Both the position numbers and the translations under genes were made by a program. The notes beneath the pieces are model-generated. The model searched no databases, was not told the DNA's origin, and saw only the letters and a list, made by a program, of their open reading frames with translations. A stretch of DNA of 64,000 nucleotides. It comes from Puccinellia tenuiflora (lineage: Eukaryota; Streptophyta; Magnoliopsida; Poales; Poaceae). The stretch spans positions 302,515 to 366,514 of the forward strand of contig QRDG01000867.1 in assembly GCA_012064385.1 (NCBI GenBank). The letters run 5' to 3'. Below are positions 18,926 to 31,616 of the stretch, piece by piece (within the stretch, counting starts at the first letter, position 1; the number at the start of each line of letters is the position of its first letter).

Positions 18926-21900
18926 TGCAAGGGTCGCAACATAGAAAACAAAATTTTCCTACGCAAAAGGGCGGAATAAAACCCAACCAAGATCTTGATC
19001 TACTAGATGGTGGTAGCAAGATAGGAGAACGAATCTCACCCTCGAAAAAAAACCGAGCGTGTTTTCTCGAGGCAGGGGTTGGCTAGTCGATCCCCTCAAC
19101 TAGACTTGTCTAGTCGCGAGGAGATGTATTATCCGATGCGTCGCACGAGCAACGCCTCCGAGGTATCCACACGTATGGCTCGATGAAGACTCCACGTTCT
19201 TGATCCCGCAAGAGGTGGTGGAGAGGCTCGCGAGATCAGCAGCACGATGACAGTGTGGTGGTGGATATGGTGGAGATCCGACAGGGCTTCGCCAAGCGGC
19301 TGCGGGAGAGGAGGAGGCGCAGGGGGGCGGCGGCTACATGGGAGCAAGGGTGCGGCCGGCCCTTCCCTGGCCCCCTCCTTATATAGGCAACTGATGACTC
19401 CCAAGTGCAGGAGATCAATTGTAGTACTTTTCGATTAGAAAAGGTTGTCGAACCCATGAGGAGCTGAAGGTATTGGCTAGCAAGAATGATAAATAAAACA
19501 ATAAAAGATGCAAGTGTTTTGGGATTTTTGGTTGTATAGATGCAAAAGAATAAAAATGCTTAAGATAGATGGTAGCACGTAGAAAGCTCTTCAAAGAGAG
19601 AAAGCCCAATCCTCTATGTGGCAAGAGGACAAGCTCAAGTGATGTGTGTCTTATATGTGGAAAACGTTTTGAGGGCGGCATGGATGTTGCTAGGCATAGA
19701 GATTTATTAAACAACACGTTGAATATCTTGTCAAGTTTTAATCTTCTTTGGACGGAGCCATTGTTAGGCATAGCTAAATGAATAAACTAAACCCCTTATG
19801 ATGGATCATGTGGCCAAGTAAATGATTGCACAAGAATTATTAAGACATAAAGTCCCACCATAGCATTACACTCTAAGGTCCCCGATACTAATTCCCTAGA
19901 AAGTAACTTCATGACTCGGTCTTAGGTTTACTTGTCCTCCTAAGTCTCCCTCAATTCATCACACTACGGTGTTCTCCTATGAGCCCATATAGGTGAAGTG
20001 TTGTGCAGTCGACGTTCGCACAACACCATCATAGAATCACATAAAAAGATAAACACTAGACAAAATACCAACACATGTCATATATAAATCATTGCCAATT
20101 CATCCTATGCCCTCAGGAACATACGGGAACTACTCACAACGTGCAAACATAATGATATTCAGTGGCGTAAGTGGTACTACACAATCTGAAAATATAACTT
20201 CACCTCCAAATAATGACAAGTACTCAATCACCAACATGAATAAGAGCACAAGACAAGTATCTAGGGTATAGCAACTCTCAAACTACGAGGGGTACGGAGT
20301 GGATCACGGAGATGATGATGGAGATGGTGCTGGTCTTGGTGATGGTGATGATGTAGAGGCCTCCTCCCACGCCAAGGAGGAGAAGTGATGGTGATGACGA
20401 TGATTTCCCCCTCCTCCGGAGCTCCGGAGCAGCAAGATCTGATCCCCCTCGGAGGGAATCAGGAGTTTCGCCACCGCCGCCTCGGATGGACTTGGAAAAA
20501 TTAGAGTGTTGCTTTTTTGGCGAGACGATGACGTGCTAAAAAGCCCCGAGCGAGGAAGTGCCCGAGGCTCCATTTGGTGGGCCCCACGCGGCCAAAGAAT
20601 CTAGCCGCGTGGGCCCCCTCTTTTGGCCCTCGTGGCTCTTCTCGCTTTGTTCTTCTTCCCTCTGTTGTTCTCCCGATGAAAAACCAGCTGTGCAATTGTC
20701 CTTTTTCCATTTGGGTCCCTGTAGCTCCTGGAACACTAAAAACAAGAAAAAGGAGGTTTTCTGCCTCCCAGAAATTAAATACCAAAAATAGGGACTTTGT
20801 ATGAAAGTCCCATAAATCATCTAAAACATGCAAAAACAATGATATAACAATGCCAACAACATTCTAATATGATGATATAAGATGTATAAATGATGATATA
20901 AAATGCACGTATCAGCAGCCAGGGGGGCTGCCGCCCCAACCCCTAGGGTCGGCGGCTAGGGTGGCTTGGCCCCCAAGCTAACCCTAGGGTTAGGGTTTTG
21001 GGGCGCCTCCCTTGCCCTAGCCTGCATGGGTCCTTTGTGGGCTGGTGCGGCTAGCCCATGTTGGCAGCCGCACCAACTCTTGGTCCATGTGGGCCCCACT
21101 TCTAGACCCTTCTAGAACATTCTAGAATCTTCCGGTACCCTGCCGGAAAATTCCCGGACTTTCCTTATTCCTCAGGAAACCACTTTCCTTATATGAATCT
21201 TATTCCCCGGACTCTTCCAGAACTCCTTGTGATGTCTAGGATCCCATCCGAGACTCCGAATCAATATTCGTTCACACCATCATTTATCTCGAGCCCTAAC
21301 TAGATCGAACGTTAAGTGTGTGACCCTGCGGGTTTGAGAATATGTCATATTAATAGCGGGACCGGGATGTCCATATTAATTTCTACATATTCAACGAAGT
21401 ACTTTACCGGTTGAACCACTATGTCCGGGATTCAAATAATCCATATATGATTCCTTTTGCCTCACGATATTTTACTTGTCCGAGACTTAATCACTCATAT
21501 CTCCATATCCGATTAATCTCGTTCCCGACAAGTTCTCTTTACTCGTTCCATAGGATAGGATCCCTTATGACTAGCTACTTAGTCATATGCTTGCAAGCGT
21601 TTGGATGCTATGCTACTGAGAGGGCCCCAGAGATATCTATCCTGGTTGGACAAACATATCCCAGTCTTGATTCATGTGACTCAACAACCTACCATCGGAG
21701 ATACCTGAAAGCCACCTTTATGATCACCCAGTTACGAAGCGACGTTTGATGTCCACAAAGTATTCCTCTGGTAAATGGGAGTAACATAATCTCATGGCCT
21801 AAGGAAACTATATTTGACATCTATAAATTGGGTCTGTCCATTGTATCATCTCCTATGATATAACTCCGTTTATTAAGTGATTCATCAATCCATGGTTAGG

Positions 21901-22093
21901 AAAGGTCTAACCATCACTTGATCAAACGAACTAGTTATTAGAGGCTTACTAGGGACAATTTGCCGTTTATATTCCACACATGTATTTGTTTCCGATTAAT
22001 ACTATTTCAGCATGGATAATAAACATTTATCATGAACGGGAAATATGATGAATAATAATCTTTTATTATTGCCTCTTGGGCATATCTCCAACA
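18926..22093 (-). repeat. 5' LTR of copia element, interrupted by a solo LTR
   Basis: The LTR is in two parts, 18926-19391 and 20915-22093, collinear with 14311-15847. Its minus-strand start is TGTTGGAGATATG at 22093. Confidence 0.8.
19392..20914 (-). mobile_element. Solo LTR, probably Athila-type gypsy
   Basis: The 1523-bp insert has TG...CA ends on both strands, begins TGATACGTGCATTTTATATC on minus, and is flanked by gcaac (19387-19391) and gcagc (20915-20919), a target duplication with one change. No primer site, polypurine tract or coding part lies inside, so it is a solo LTR. The Athila-type assignment is by resemblance of the ends. Confidence 0.7.
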
Positions 22094-22281
22094 TTGGGGA
22101 CACAAGAGACTTCTTGTATCTTGACTGCATGGCCGTTCGGGAGACATCACTTTCAACCTCTTTCTCCCGTGGATTCGATAAACCTTGGGTCATTCATTTA
22201 AGGGAAAATTACCGTTGTCCTACAAACCTCTGCGCTTGGAGACCCAACAGAGTCTATGAGAATAGAAGTGTGCAATAGACA
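22094..22281 (+). repeat. Fragment resembling the 3' end of an Athila/Sabrina-type LTR
   Basis: The stretch cctacaaacctctgcgcttg followed by cccaaca...agacatca resembles the LTR end of Sabrina-like elements as I remember them. It joins abruptly to an integrase frame at about 22281 without a primer-binding site. Confidence 0.4.
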
Positions 22282-22576
22282 TCAGCGGACAAGCCGAGTC
22301 GACTAATAAAATACTAACTAGGATTATCAAGAAGAAAGTTGTAGATTATCCAAGGCGATGGCATGAGGTGTTGTCCGATGCGACACCTTATGAGTTGGTC
22401 TACGTACATGAAGCCGTCTTACCCATGCAGATGAATTTTTCCGCCTCGAGATTTGCGAAATAGAATAACTTATTAGCCAAAGATTGCTATGGTATAATGA
22501 TGGAAAACATTGACGAGGTGGCCGATAATTTCTTGGTGGCCCTACGGGACATCGAGAAAGGCAGGTTGCGGATAGC

Positions 22577-23025
22577 TGATGACGCTGATCACACATTTGC
22601 TGGGGAACCCCAAGAGGAAGGTATGATGCAGCAAAGCAGCAGTTTCCCTTGATTACAAAACCAAGGTTGTCAGATCCAGTAGGACTTGGAGAAGGCTTAG
22701 CGAGGTGTCAATCTACTCTGGCACTTGTAGATTAACGCAGACCTGCACACAATCACAAACAATTACTTTGCCCCAATGAAACAGAGAGGTTGTCAATCTC
22801 TGCGGCTTGCCGAACACAAAGGATTAATTGTGCAGATGTAAAATATGATTAGAGTGAAATATGACCAGCGAGCAAATGATGATGAAAAGCTATTAGAACG
22901 GTTATAAACAATGTAGGAAAATAGGACCGAGGTCCACAGTTCACTAGTGGTGTCTCTCCAAAAGATATACATGATGGGTAAACAAATTACAGCATGGCAA
23001 TTGACAGAATCGTGGGCGCATAACA
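22577..23025 (-). repeat. 3' LTR of Athila-like element (minimum extent)
   Basis: This is the part alignable with the other copy. It ends on minus with CATCA next to the integrase relic. The true LTR probably extends to about 24.0 kb because the minus-strand TATA lies at 23793-23799. Confidence 0.65.
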
Positions 23026-23792
23026 ATGCTATCATAAAACAATAAAGTTCACCACTTCATCTAATATGGGCATTACGTCAAAATACATAGACCGTTATCC
23101 AACCGCGTCTATGACTAATAATCCACCCCGGGATCGCTATCCAGCATGTCACCCAGAAGTATTAAGTTGCAAGCAACATATCATTCCAATAAGCAAAGTG
23201 CATAATGTAAGAAATGTAAATAACACAAGGAAATCACACTGCTGTTTTCTCCCTAGTGGCAATAACACATCTTTAGTCTTGATCGTTTCTGTCAACCCGA
23301 GCTCAGACAAAAAGAGGCATGAACCCACTATCTAGCATAAATACCCTCTCTGAAGACACTAACAATTACTTGGACAAAGCATCCACTAGCATCGGAGAGC
23401 ATGCAAGATCATAGATAAAACATAACAGATAGATGAACAAAAGTAATGATTTCCACAATTCATCGGATCCATGCAAACACAATCATGTAGCAGTTACAGA
23501 TAATATGATCTTGATCATGATAGGCAGCTCACAAGATCTGAGCAATGGAGTACAAGGAGCAAAGACAACCATCTAGCTACTGCTATGGACCCGTAGTCCC
23601 GTGGTGGACTACTCACGCATCACTCCGGAGGCAGGCATGGTGGTGTAGAAGCCTCCAGTGACGATTCCCCTCTCCGGCAGGGTGCCGGGAAGAGCTGCAG
23701 AAACCTCCCAAACTAGGGTTGGTGATGGCGGCGGCCTCGGACGTCTTCTGGAAAATATGGTCAAGTATTTAGGGTTTTCGGGTCGAAGACGA

Positions 23793-23799
23793 ATTTATA
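23793..23799 (-). promoter_or_regulatory. Probable LTR TATA box
   Basis: The minus strand reads gcctataaattcg in a GC-rich context, as in LTR promoters. It supports a longer left LTR than the aligned 449 bp. Confidence 0.4.
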
Positions 23800-24828
23800 G
23801 GCGAAGGGGCAACTCGAGTCGATGAAGGAGGCGACGAGGTGGGGCCCAAACAAGCATGCATGGATCCAAATTATTGCAAAGACCAGAGAACTAAACACAA
23901 ACAAACTGAAAAGTAAAAACAAACTAACGCTCCAAGAACAACACATAATGTGTAAAGGAATAAAAATATAGTACCATGAGAGAAATCGATGATTGTCGAC
24001 GAAGAAGGGGATGCCTTGGGCATACCCAAGCTTATACGCTTGTGACTTCTTGAATATTTCATAGGAGGGTCCATGGGGAGCCTCCCCAAGCTTAGACTTT
24101 TATCCCTTCTTGATCTTCCTTCATCACCTCGCACTTGGATACTTGAAAACTTCCTTTCACGCAAAACTTATAGCAACTTCATTAGAGGGGTTAGTCCACA
24201 AAAACAATATCTTCCTTCAGTTCCAAAGCACATATCATGAACTTATTTTTTAAAAACATTAGCTACTATCACAAAAGTCTAAGTAAAGCTCTAGCTTTAA
24301 AAAGAACTTCACTTTGCCCGTGAAAAGGAGCAATGCAAAACTAAGGACAGAATCTGTCAAAAACAGAACAGACTGTAAAGATGAATTTTTTCGGGGCACT
24401 TCTCGACCTCAAATCAGAAAACTTAAAACTATAGAAATGTATAAAAAAACCGATTCTTGCTGTCAAAAATTTGCAGCCACATATGACATTCTGTGATTTT
24501 TTGATTTTCGAACAGTGAAGAATAAAAATCTGTTTCTGGACAGCAAACTCACCAATTAGCCAGCCTCTCTTTAGAGGCTATTCTTGGCACCAAAACCAAA
24601 ACAAAAAGATACAAGGGAGTTGTTACAGAAGTAACATCACCCAAACTCAATGAAACAAAAAAGAAACAGAAGGTCAAAATAAAATGGGTTGCCTCCCATA
24701 AGCGCTTTTCTTTAACGCCTTTTAGCTAGGCAAAAGGGAAAATTCAAGTTTTATCAAGATCAACTTCAAGATCAAAATCATCAAGGATATATTCAGAGGA
24801 ATAACTATCCATACTAAGAGAATTCTTT

Positions 24829-25237
24829 GGAGAGTGGCGTTTTGGTGCCCGGGCTCATATGAGCCCGGTTTTGTTTTCGATTTTTTTAAAATAGTAAAAT
24901 GCTTCGAAAAATTCTGAAAAACATTGGACATGAACATATTGAAGTACTCAACACTCGTGTAAAATTCGACAGAAAATATCAATTTTTGAGCCCTGTGTAA
25001 AAAGACAAATCTGTCTTTTTGAATAGTGGACTGTTCACCTATTTGTCTGTCCGATTTTTGTCTTTTTTGCGCAGGGCACAAAAATTGATATTTTCTGTCG
25101 AAAATTTACACGAGTGTTGCATACATGAATATGTTTCCGCATAATTTGTTTCAGAATTTTTCGAAGCGTTTTCAAATTTCAAAAAAATCGGAAAGTCAGC
25201 CGGGCTCAGATGAGCCCGGGTACCGAAGCGGATTTCC
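24829..25237. mobile_element. Mutator-type MITE with long hairpin arms
   Basis: The 409-bp element is flanked by a perfect 9-bp duplication (gaattcttt at 24820-24828 and 25238-25246). Its arms of about 190 bp are near-complementary, each containing the cgggctcat-(a/c)-tgagcccgg palindrome close to the end and an aaaatatcaatttttg block nearer the centre. A 9-bp target duplication and long TIRs indicate Mutator. It sits in the Athila-like internal region. Confidence 0.8.
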
Positions 25238-25539
25238 GAATTCTTTGTTGATTCTTGACTTCACATTCTCAAAAACAGGATTTAAATTTTAGTCTCTCCT
25301 ATGTTTGGTTCATTAAGAAGTTCTTCAATGATAATAGGAGAACTCAACTTGTTTATATTGTTCGGTTTCAGTCGGAAACCTTGGTACATAATTAAATTAG
25401 GTCCCCTTCCTGCTGGAACTTTCTTCTTTTAATTTGAAAGATAACAAGTTGCACCTACAGCATCCATAATTTCTTTCAATTTACTAATTCTCAAATTTTG
25501 ATCATCCTTACCTTTATTGGTCTCAAGATTGTTAATTCT

Positions 25540-26270
25540 TCTATTTATATGTTTTAAGGATCCCTAAATCTTGCTATATCAAGTAGTTTTTTATCTATTT
25601 CAGTTGTCCAATTCATGCTTGGCAAATTTTTCTCTAAGAAGTCTAGCCTTTCCATGACATGTTCCATTGTGGCTTCAGTTTTAGGGCTCCTTTGATTTGG
25701 AGGATAGGAAAACCAAAGGAATTGTAAAGGCATAGGAATAGGAAAGGATTGCATGTGTAATCCTTTGCCTTGTTCCTTGTGCAAAGGAATTTAAGAATGA
25801 GCTTTGAGTGGATTTTTGGTTCCCTGTACTTTTGCCTTGAATCTGAGAGACATAGGAAAAATTCCTATGATTTTCCTTTGTGTCATTCCTATGAATCAAA
25901 CATGTGAATAGTAGCATCTTGGGAATATTTCCTATTCCTTCATGTTTCCTCCATATTTCCTCCAAATCAAAGGAGCCCTTAGGTTCATTAATTGGTGGGG
26001 TCCCGACGAAACTTTCAATGATGTTGCAAGCCTCAACCGAGGGAGTGCCTAGGAAATTTCCACCTGTTAAAGTGTCTAGGACATACCTATAACAATTTGT
26101 GATTCCAACATAAAAATTTCTAAGAAGAATGGTATCTGAATATTTCTTTGTGGAACAGTGTTGAGAATCACTAATCCTATACCAAGCATCTTTCAAACTT
26201 TCTCCCCCCTTTGTTTAAAAGTACGAACTTCAACTTCAGGAGATGGAGTAAAAGGAGTAGAACTAGTCAT
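25540..26270 (-). pseudogene. Athila-type gag N-terminal part, interrupted by a MITE
   Basis: The start at 26270 gives MTSSTPFTPSPEVEVRTFKQ. A frameshift in a run of C near 26196-26205 follows, then SLKDAWYRISDSQH-type sequence, YSDTILLRNFYVGITN and NFLGTPSVEACNIIESF. A Tourist MITE (25684-25978) splits the frame, which resumes with ATMEHVMERLDFLEKNLPS and stops at about 25554. This matches the gag N-terminus of Athila/Sabrina-like elements. No zinc knuckle or pol follows, and the element is non-autonomous. Confidence 0.75.
25684..25978. mobile_element. Tourist-type MITE (PIF/Harbinger)
   Basis: The 295-bp element has terminal inverted repeats GGGCTCCTTTGATTTGGAGG and CCTCCAAATCAAAGGAGCCC, and a TTA target duplication (25681-25683 and 25979-25981). 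It interrupts the Athila-type gag. Confidence 0.9.
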
Positions 26271-26826
26271 GATAACAAGGTAAAACCGAATTAAACAAAA
26301 TGCTGGATTTTTTTTATGTTTTTCAGTTTTAGAGCAAACGAAAGGCAAAACAAGACTAACAAAAAATATACTAATCAAGACAATAACAAAGTAAAGTGAA
26401 AGGATGTGTGAAACTCTCCTAGCTGAAGCTTCCAAGTCCCTAGCAATGGCGCCAGAAAAAGAGCTTGATGACGTGGATCACACGTTCGCTGGGGAACCCC
26501 GAGAGGAAGGTATGATGCAGCAAAGCAGCAGTTTCCCTTGATTACAAAACCAAGTTTGTCAGATCCAGTAGGACTTGGAGAAGGCTTAGCGAGGTGTCAA
26601 TCTACTCTAGCGCTTGTAGATTAACGCAGACCTGCACACAATCACAAACAAGCGCTTTGCCCCAACGAAATAGAGAGGTTGTCAATCTCTCCGGCTTGCC
26701 GAACACAAAGGATTAATTGTGCAGATGTAAAATATGATGAGAGTGAATATATGACCAGCGAGCAAATGATGATGAAAAGCTATTAGAACGGTAGTAAACA
26801 ATGTAGGAAAATAGGACCGGGGTCTA

Positions 26827-27298
26827 TGAAAGGACACGGATGTCGCCTAGAGGGGGGGTGAATAGGCGATTTAAAAATATTACGGTTAAGGCTTGAATAA
26901 ATGCGGAATAAAACTAACGTTTAATTTATCAAGCCAAAACCTAAACTAGCTAGGTTCACCTATGTGCACCAACAACTTATGCTAAGCAATATAATCAACT
27001 AGGTGATAGCAAGATATATGACTTTAAGCTCGATGTCTATCACAAAGTAAATAGCATAAGTAAGAAGCTCGGGTATAGAAATACCGAGGCACTTGGAGAC
27101 GATGATTTATTCCGAAGTTCACTTCCCAATGGAAGCTAGTCTCCATTGGAGCGGCGCGGTGTTCACCAATGTGAAACACTGAGTAGCCTTGATATGGCAC
27201 ACCGTATCTCCGTTGTGTCTTACCACCAATGTGGTGAGGCACTTGTCACTATGTTGCCGTTGAGGTTGACAACTAGAACCTTTACAAGGGTGAAACTC
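26827..27298 (-). repeat. 3' LTR of Sirevirus-like element, part 1
   Basis: Collinear with 47624 onward of the other LTR; continues at 39720-41619 after the chromovirus. Confidence 0.85.
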
Positions 27299-30141
27299 TG
27301 TAGCGACTCGACCCAATAATATGGATCTCGTCTATGAGTATGGTGCTAGTCCCGGATCGACTCGCTAGCACACTCATTACAAATGAATAACAGTAACAAA
27401 TGCATATTTATTAATATCGAATATGATCCAGAATACAGAATTCTTACAACTTGCATAGCTCAAGGCTAGCTCAAATACTTAGCACACAGCGGAAATAAAC
27501 GAAAGATGAAGCCTCAATCTTGATGTGCCACAGGCGAAACATGTCGAGTGAAGAATCATGACCTAACAACTCTCAAACCTGCAACAGTGAAATTGCAGCC
27601 GTTCGCGAATACGGTCAGTACATTTGGATTTGTACTGGCAAGTGATGCGGTGAGGTGGATATAAAATGGCAACCTAGCATCTACATGCTTATTTGGCTAG
27701 GTGGAGTTTCAAAGGCTAATTTTGCTCAAAGCAATAGTTTTATCCTATCATTTTTAAATAAACATTTTCCAACAAATTAAAACATCCATTGGACACCGAT
27801 AGAAATCAGTGCTCCTACCCCTTGGTTCTCCCATCAAATTTTATTTACTGAAATTGGAATGAATGAGAACTCTTGTAGGATCTAGTCTAGTTGGCTCAAG
27901 ATGTCCGTAACCGGGGACACGGCTAAGTACTTAGATTTAAACTCTCGAGAGTGTGGTACACTTTACCCACATGGTCTATCTAACCCCATTTACCTAAACA
28001 CTCAATTTGTATAGAGGTTGGGAGAAAGCTAAACCGAGACCGTTGGGTAGTAGACCCTCAAGCCATCCACCGCACCGTACCAAACCTACTACGCTACATC
28101 TCTGGCTACGGGGACCCGAGTGCCTACTACTTAGTTAGTCAAGATGATGCCCATATCTATTTCGACATGTGGTTGTACTCGTAAGCTACTAAACATGACT
28201 CCACAATACTTCTCGGGAACCTGGGTGGCCGTTCACAAGTGCACCTACTCAGATACTACGGACCTGAGCAGCCACTCAACTATTTCCCACCAATACCGAC
28301 CAATTGCCACCCAGATATCAAGTTAAATTAATGTTGTTTTATTAGATTTGCAAAAGAAACATCTAAGTCTACAACATCAATCTCATATTGTGAACCCATA
28401 ACCACGTCTAAGCAACTAAGCAATTATAACGATGGTTTCAGGATAATCTATTCTACAAGGATATATATGGCAATCCACTTGGGTGTTAGTGAATCACCTA
28501 GCTTAGCATACAAGCAACTCCTACACATGCATTACTACTAAAAATAGTACTAAATGCGTAGGAAAATAATAGGTCATATGATTGCATCACTTGCCTTAAT
28601 CCTCGTAGGGGTTCACACAATCCTCACAGTTGCAGCAACAGTCGCAAGCGTCGTTCTCTACACGATTACATGTTCACAACAATAAGAAACAAAGCAAACA
28701 TACACATTTGCATGCATGACATGTTAATTGGGCACAAAACATTAACTTTAGTTCTCTGGATTATATGATGCATGAGAAATATTTTTAATGCAACAACCCA
28801 AAAAGATCGAGTTAATTTTGATTAAAGGGTTAAACATGAATCTACAGCTATTAATTCAAAACTTAGCTCATACAATTAGTTTTAATGTTTTCTGGACAGA
28901 AGATTTAATTTTGAGACTTTTAGCCGAAGGAATTAAATCAATTCGAGCTATAGATAAAAAGTTATTATCAAATTACCAAATAACAAGATTTGAAAATACA
29001 GTATATAAAACTTTGATAAAAGCTGAATATTATTTTAGATCTGGATAGATATTATTTTTCTACGAATTTTGGTATAAAGATCATAATTTTTCGAGTTACG
29101 GTTGAAGAGATATGAATTTTGCAAGTTTTAATGGTTTCCTGGAATTTTAATTCGAATAAAACGGAAAAGATTCCGCGCACAGGCTAGGGCTGACGTCACG
29201 CTGACGTCATGCTGACATCAGCGTACCGGTTCGGGATTACTAGATCTAATCTAGACCGCCCGATCGAGATCGGACGGCCGAGGTCGAACGCGTGGTCGAC
29301 GCGGCGGCGCGACTCACCGATTCGACGAAGGCGACGGCGGCGGCGGCTCGGCTTCGATGGCGGCGGCGGCTCTGACGGTTCTCCGGCGACGGCGACGGCT
29401 CCTTCGGGTGCGGCTCGTCGCGGCGGGCGTCCTCGTCTTCTCGGCTCCTCCTCTCCTTGCTCCAAACGGCAGCGGCGGCTCCTCCCGAGCTCGGTAACGG
29501 CGGCACGACTTCGAGCTCGAAATCGAGCTCGATTTCAAGGGCTAAACCTCAAAAAAAAATTAGGGTTTCGGTGGAGGACGGGGTGGGGTATTTATGGGCG
29601 ATTTTTTTGCTTGCGAAACGGGGCACGAATCGGGACGGATTTCGGGGATTTGCACCGGCCGGACGATGAACTCGTGTTCATCCCGGACTGCTCCCTTCTA
29701 GAATCTGACTGGTGGGTCCCACCTGTCAGCGGAAAAAGAAAAAGAAAAGAGGGCTGCGGGGAGAGAAGGAAAAGAAAAGAACTGGGCCGGTGCTGGCCGG
29801 GTTGGTTCGGCCGGCTGTTACCCTTTTTTTTCCTCTTCTTCTTTTATTCTTTTTTCTGAAAACTGTTTTAATTATAACTTTTGATTTTAAACTCGGAATT
29901 GAGTCAAACCAATTTTGGAAATTTTGTAAAAATCCCCTCTGTCATATTTGACTGTAAAAGGGTATTTTGCACAAAACCCCAAGCCTATATAATTAGCTTG
30001 TTGAATTGCTATAATTCAATATAGAGTTTATTTCCTTTCGAACTATGCAAAACAAACAAATGCAAAATTTTAAAACTATGCCATGATGAAATGCACATGC
30101 TCTAAATGCAAAACATCCAAATAAAAGATTGGGATGTTACA
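27299..30141 (-). repeat. 3' LTR of chromovirus
   Basis: The 2843-bp LTR is nearly identical to 36863-39719. Long GC-rich open frames inside (about 29209-29859) occur in both copies and are taken as non-genic. Confidence 0.9.
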
Positions 30142-30152
30142 AACTGACCCCC

Positions 30153-31611
30153 TTAAGATGATTCTCGTCCTCGAGAATCGGTTTGGTCAGCAAAAAGGTT
30201 CGGATGGTCTTCTCGAAGGCCATCTTCTCGCTCCCATGTGGCTTCCTCTTCAGTGTGATGATTCCACTGGACTTTGCAGAACTTGATCGTCTTGGCGCGA
30301 GTAATTCTTTCTGTTGTTTCCAGAATCTTAACTGGCTTCTCCTCATATGTGAGATCACTCTCCAATTGGACTTCCTCGAGCGGAACTGTATCCCTCAATG
30401 GTGTATCCGCCATCTCTGGGTGACACTTCTTCAACTGGGACACATGGAACACATTGTGTACATTGGACAAGACCTCTGGTAGCTCTAGCTAGTAGGCTAC
30501 TTCTCCCTTGCGTGCCAGAACCTTGTATGGTCCAATAAACCTCGGTGCTAGCTTCCCCTTGATGCCAAAATGCTTAACACCGCGTAGTGGTGAGACACGA
30601 AGATAAGCTCTATCTCCAACCTCGTACGTGACCTCTCTACGCTTCGAATCTACATAGCTCTTCTGCCTTGATTGTGCTATCTTGAGCCTATCACGAATCA
30701 ATCTGACCTTCTCCTCAGCATCCTTGATAATGTCAGGTCCGAACAGGCTACGCTCTCCTACTCCACTCCACAGTAGTGGGGTCCTGCACTTTCTACCATA
30801 TAGTGCTTCAAATGGTGACATTCCCGTGCTAGCTTGATATCCATTGTTGTATGAGAACTTGGCATAGCGTAGGTTCTCATCCCAACTTGATCCATAGTCT
30901 AGAGCACAAGCTCTCAGCATATCCTCCAGTATCTGATTTACTCTCTCAGTCTGTCCATCTGTCTGTGGATGAAAAGCTGTACTGAACTCCAATCTAGTTC
31001 CCAACGACTCATGTAGCTGACGCCAAAAGTGAGAAGTGAACTGTGTTCCCCTATCCGACACAATTCCCTTGGGAACTCCGTGCAAACTGACAATCCTGCT
31101 CATGTAGAGCTGGGCTAGCTTGGTGCCGGTGTAGGTGGTCTTCATTGGTATGAAATGTGCGACCTTGGTCAAATGATCGACCACTACCCAAATAGAATCA
31201 TAACCAGACTTAGTCCTGGGTAATCCCATAATAAAGTCCATACCAATCTTGTCCCACTTCCAGTCGGCTATCGGCAAGGGTTGTAGCATCCCTGCTGGCT
31301 TCTGGTGCTCGGCCTTCACCCTGCTGCACACATCACATTTAGCGATATACTCAGCGATATCCCGATTCATATTGGGCCACCAGAACCTCTCCTTCAGATC
31401 CATATACATCTTCGTGTTGCCTAGATGGATGGAGTATGGTGAATCATGTGCCTCCTGAAATATCAGCTTCCTAATTTCCGGATCCTTTGGCACACAAATA
31501 CGGTCCCCAAACCATATTGTTCCTTGCTCATCTTCCTGGAATTCTTCAGCTTTGCCTTCTTTCATACTACCTTTTATTTTCGCTATTTCTTCGTCTCCAT
31601 TCTGGGCCTCT
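30153..31611 (-). pseudogene. Chromovirus integrase with C-terminal chromodomain
   Basis: Reading leftwards: a zinc-binding region (HLGNTKMYMDLKERFWWP to CDVCSRVK), then the catalytic core with GMDFIMGLPRTKSGYDS, IVSDRGTQFTSHFW and HPQTDGQTERVNQILEDM, so the D, D and E residues are all present. The GPY-type module (KLAPRFIGPYKVLARKGEVAY) follows. After a stop or shift near 30485, a chromodomain reads FCKVQWNHHTEEEATWERED. Integrase inserts cDNA, and the chromodomain is thought to guide it to modified histones. The 5' side of the frame is cut by the solo LTR ending at 31617. Confidence 0.9.
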
Positions 31612-31616
31612 CTAAT

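Larger units (their letters stand above)
14311..22093 (-). mobile_element. Angela/BARE-like Ty1/copia element, gag and protease deleted
   Basis: Minus orientation. Its 5' LTR is 18926-22093 (interrupted by a solo LTR at 19392-20914) and its 3' LTR is 14311-15847, lacking about 70 bp where the Tat element abuts it. The primer-binding site TGGTATCAGAGC (initiator-Met tRNA type) is on minus at 18913-18924. LTRs begin GTTGGAGATATGCCC on minus, as in the BARE/WIS/Angela group. The internal region is only about 3.1 kb and starts in the pre-integrase domain. Confidence 0.85.

Noticed and set aside
20536..20839. Overlapping open frames on both strands
   Set aside because: All lie within a solo LTR and none resembles a known protein.
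29209..29859. 216-codon GC-rich open frame
   Set aside because: It lies within the chromovirus LTR and is repeated, disrupted, in the other LTR at about 38772. No domain; a chance frame.
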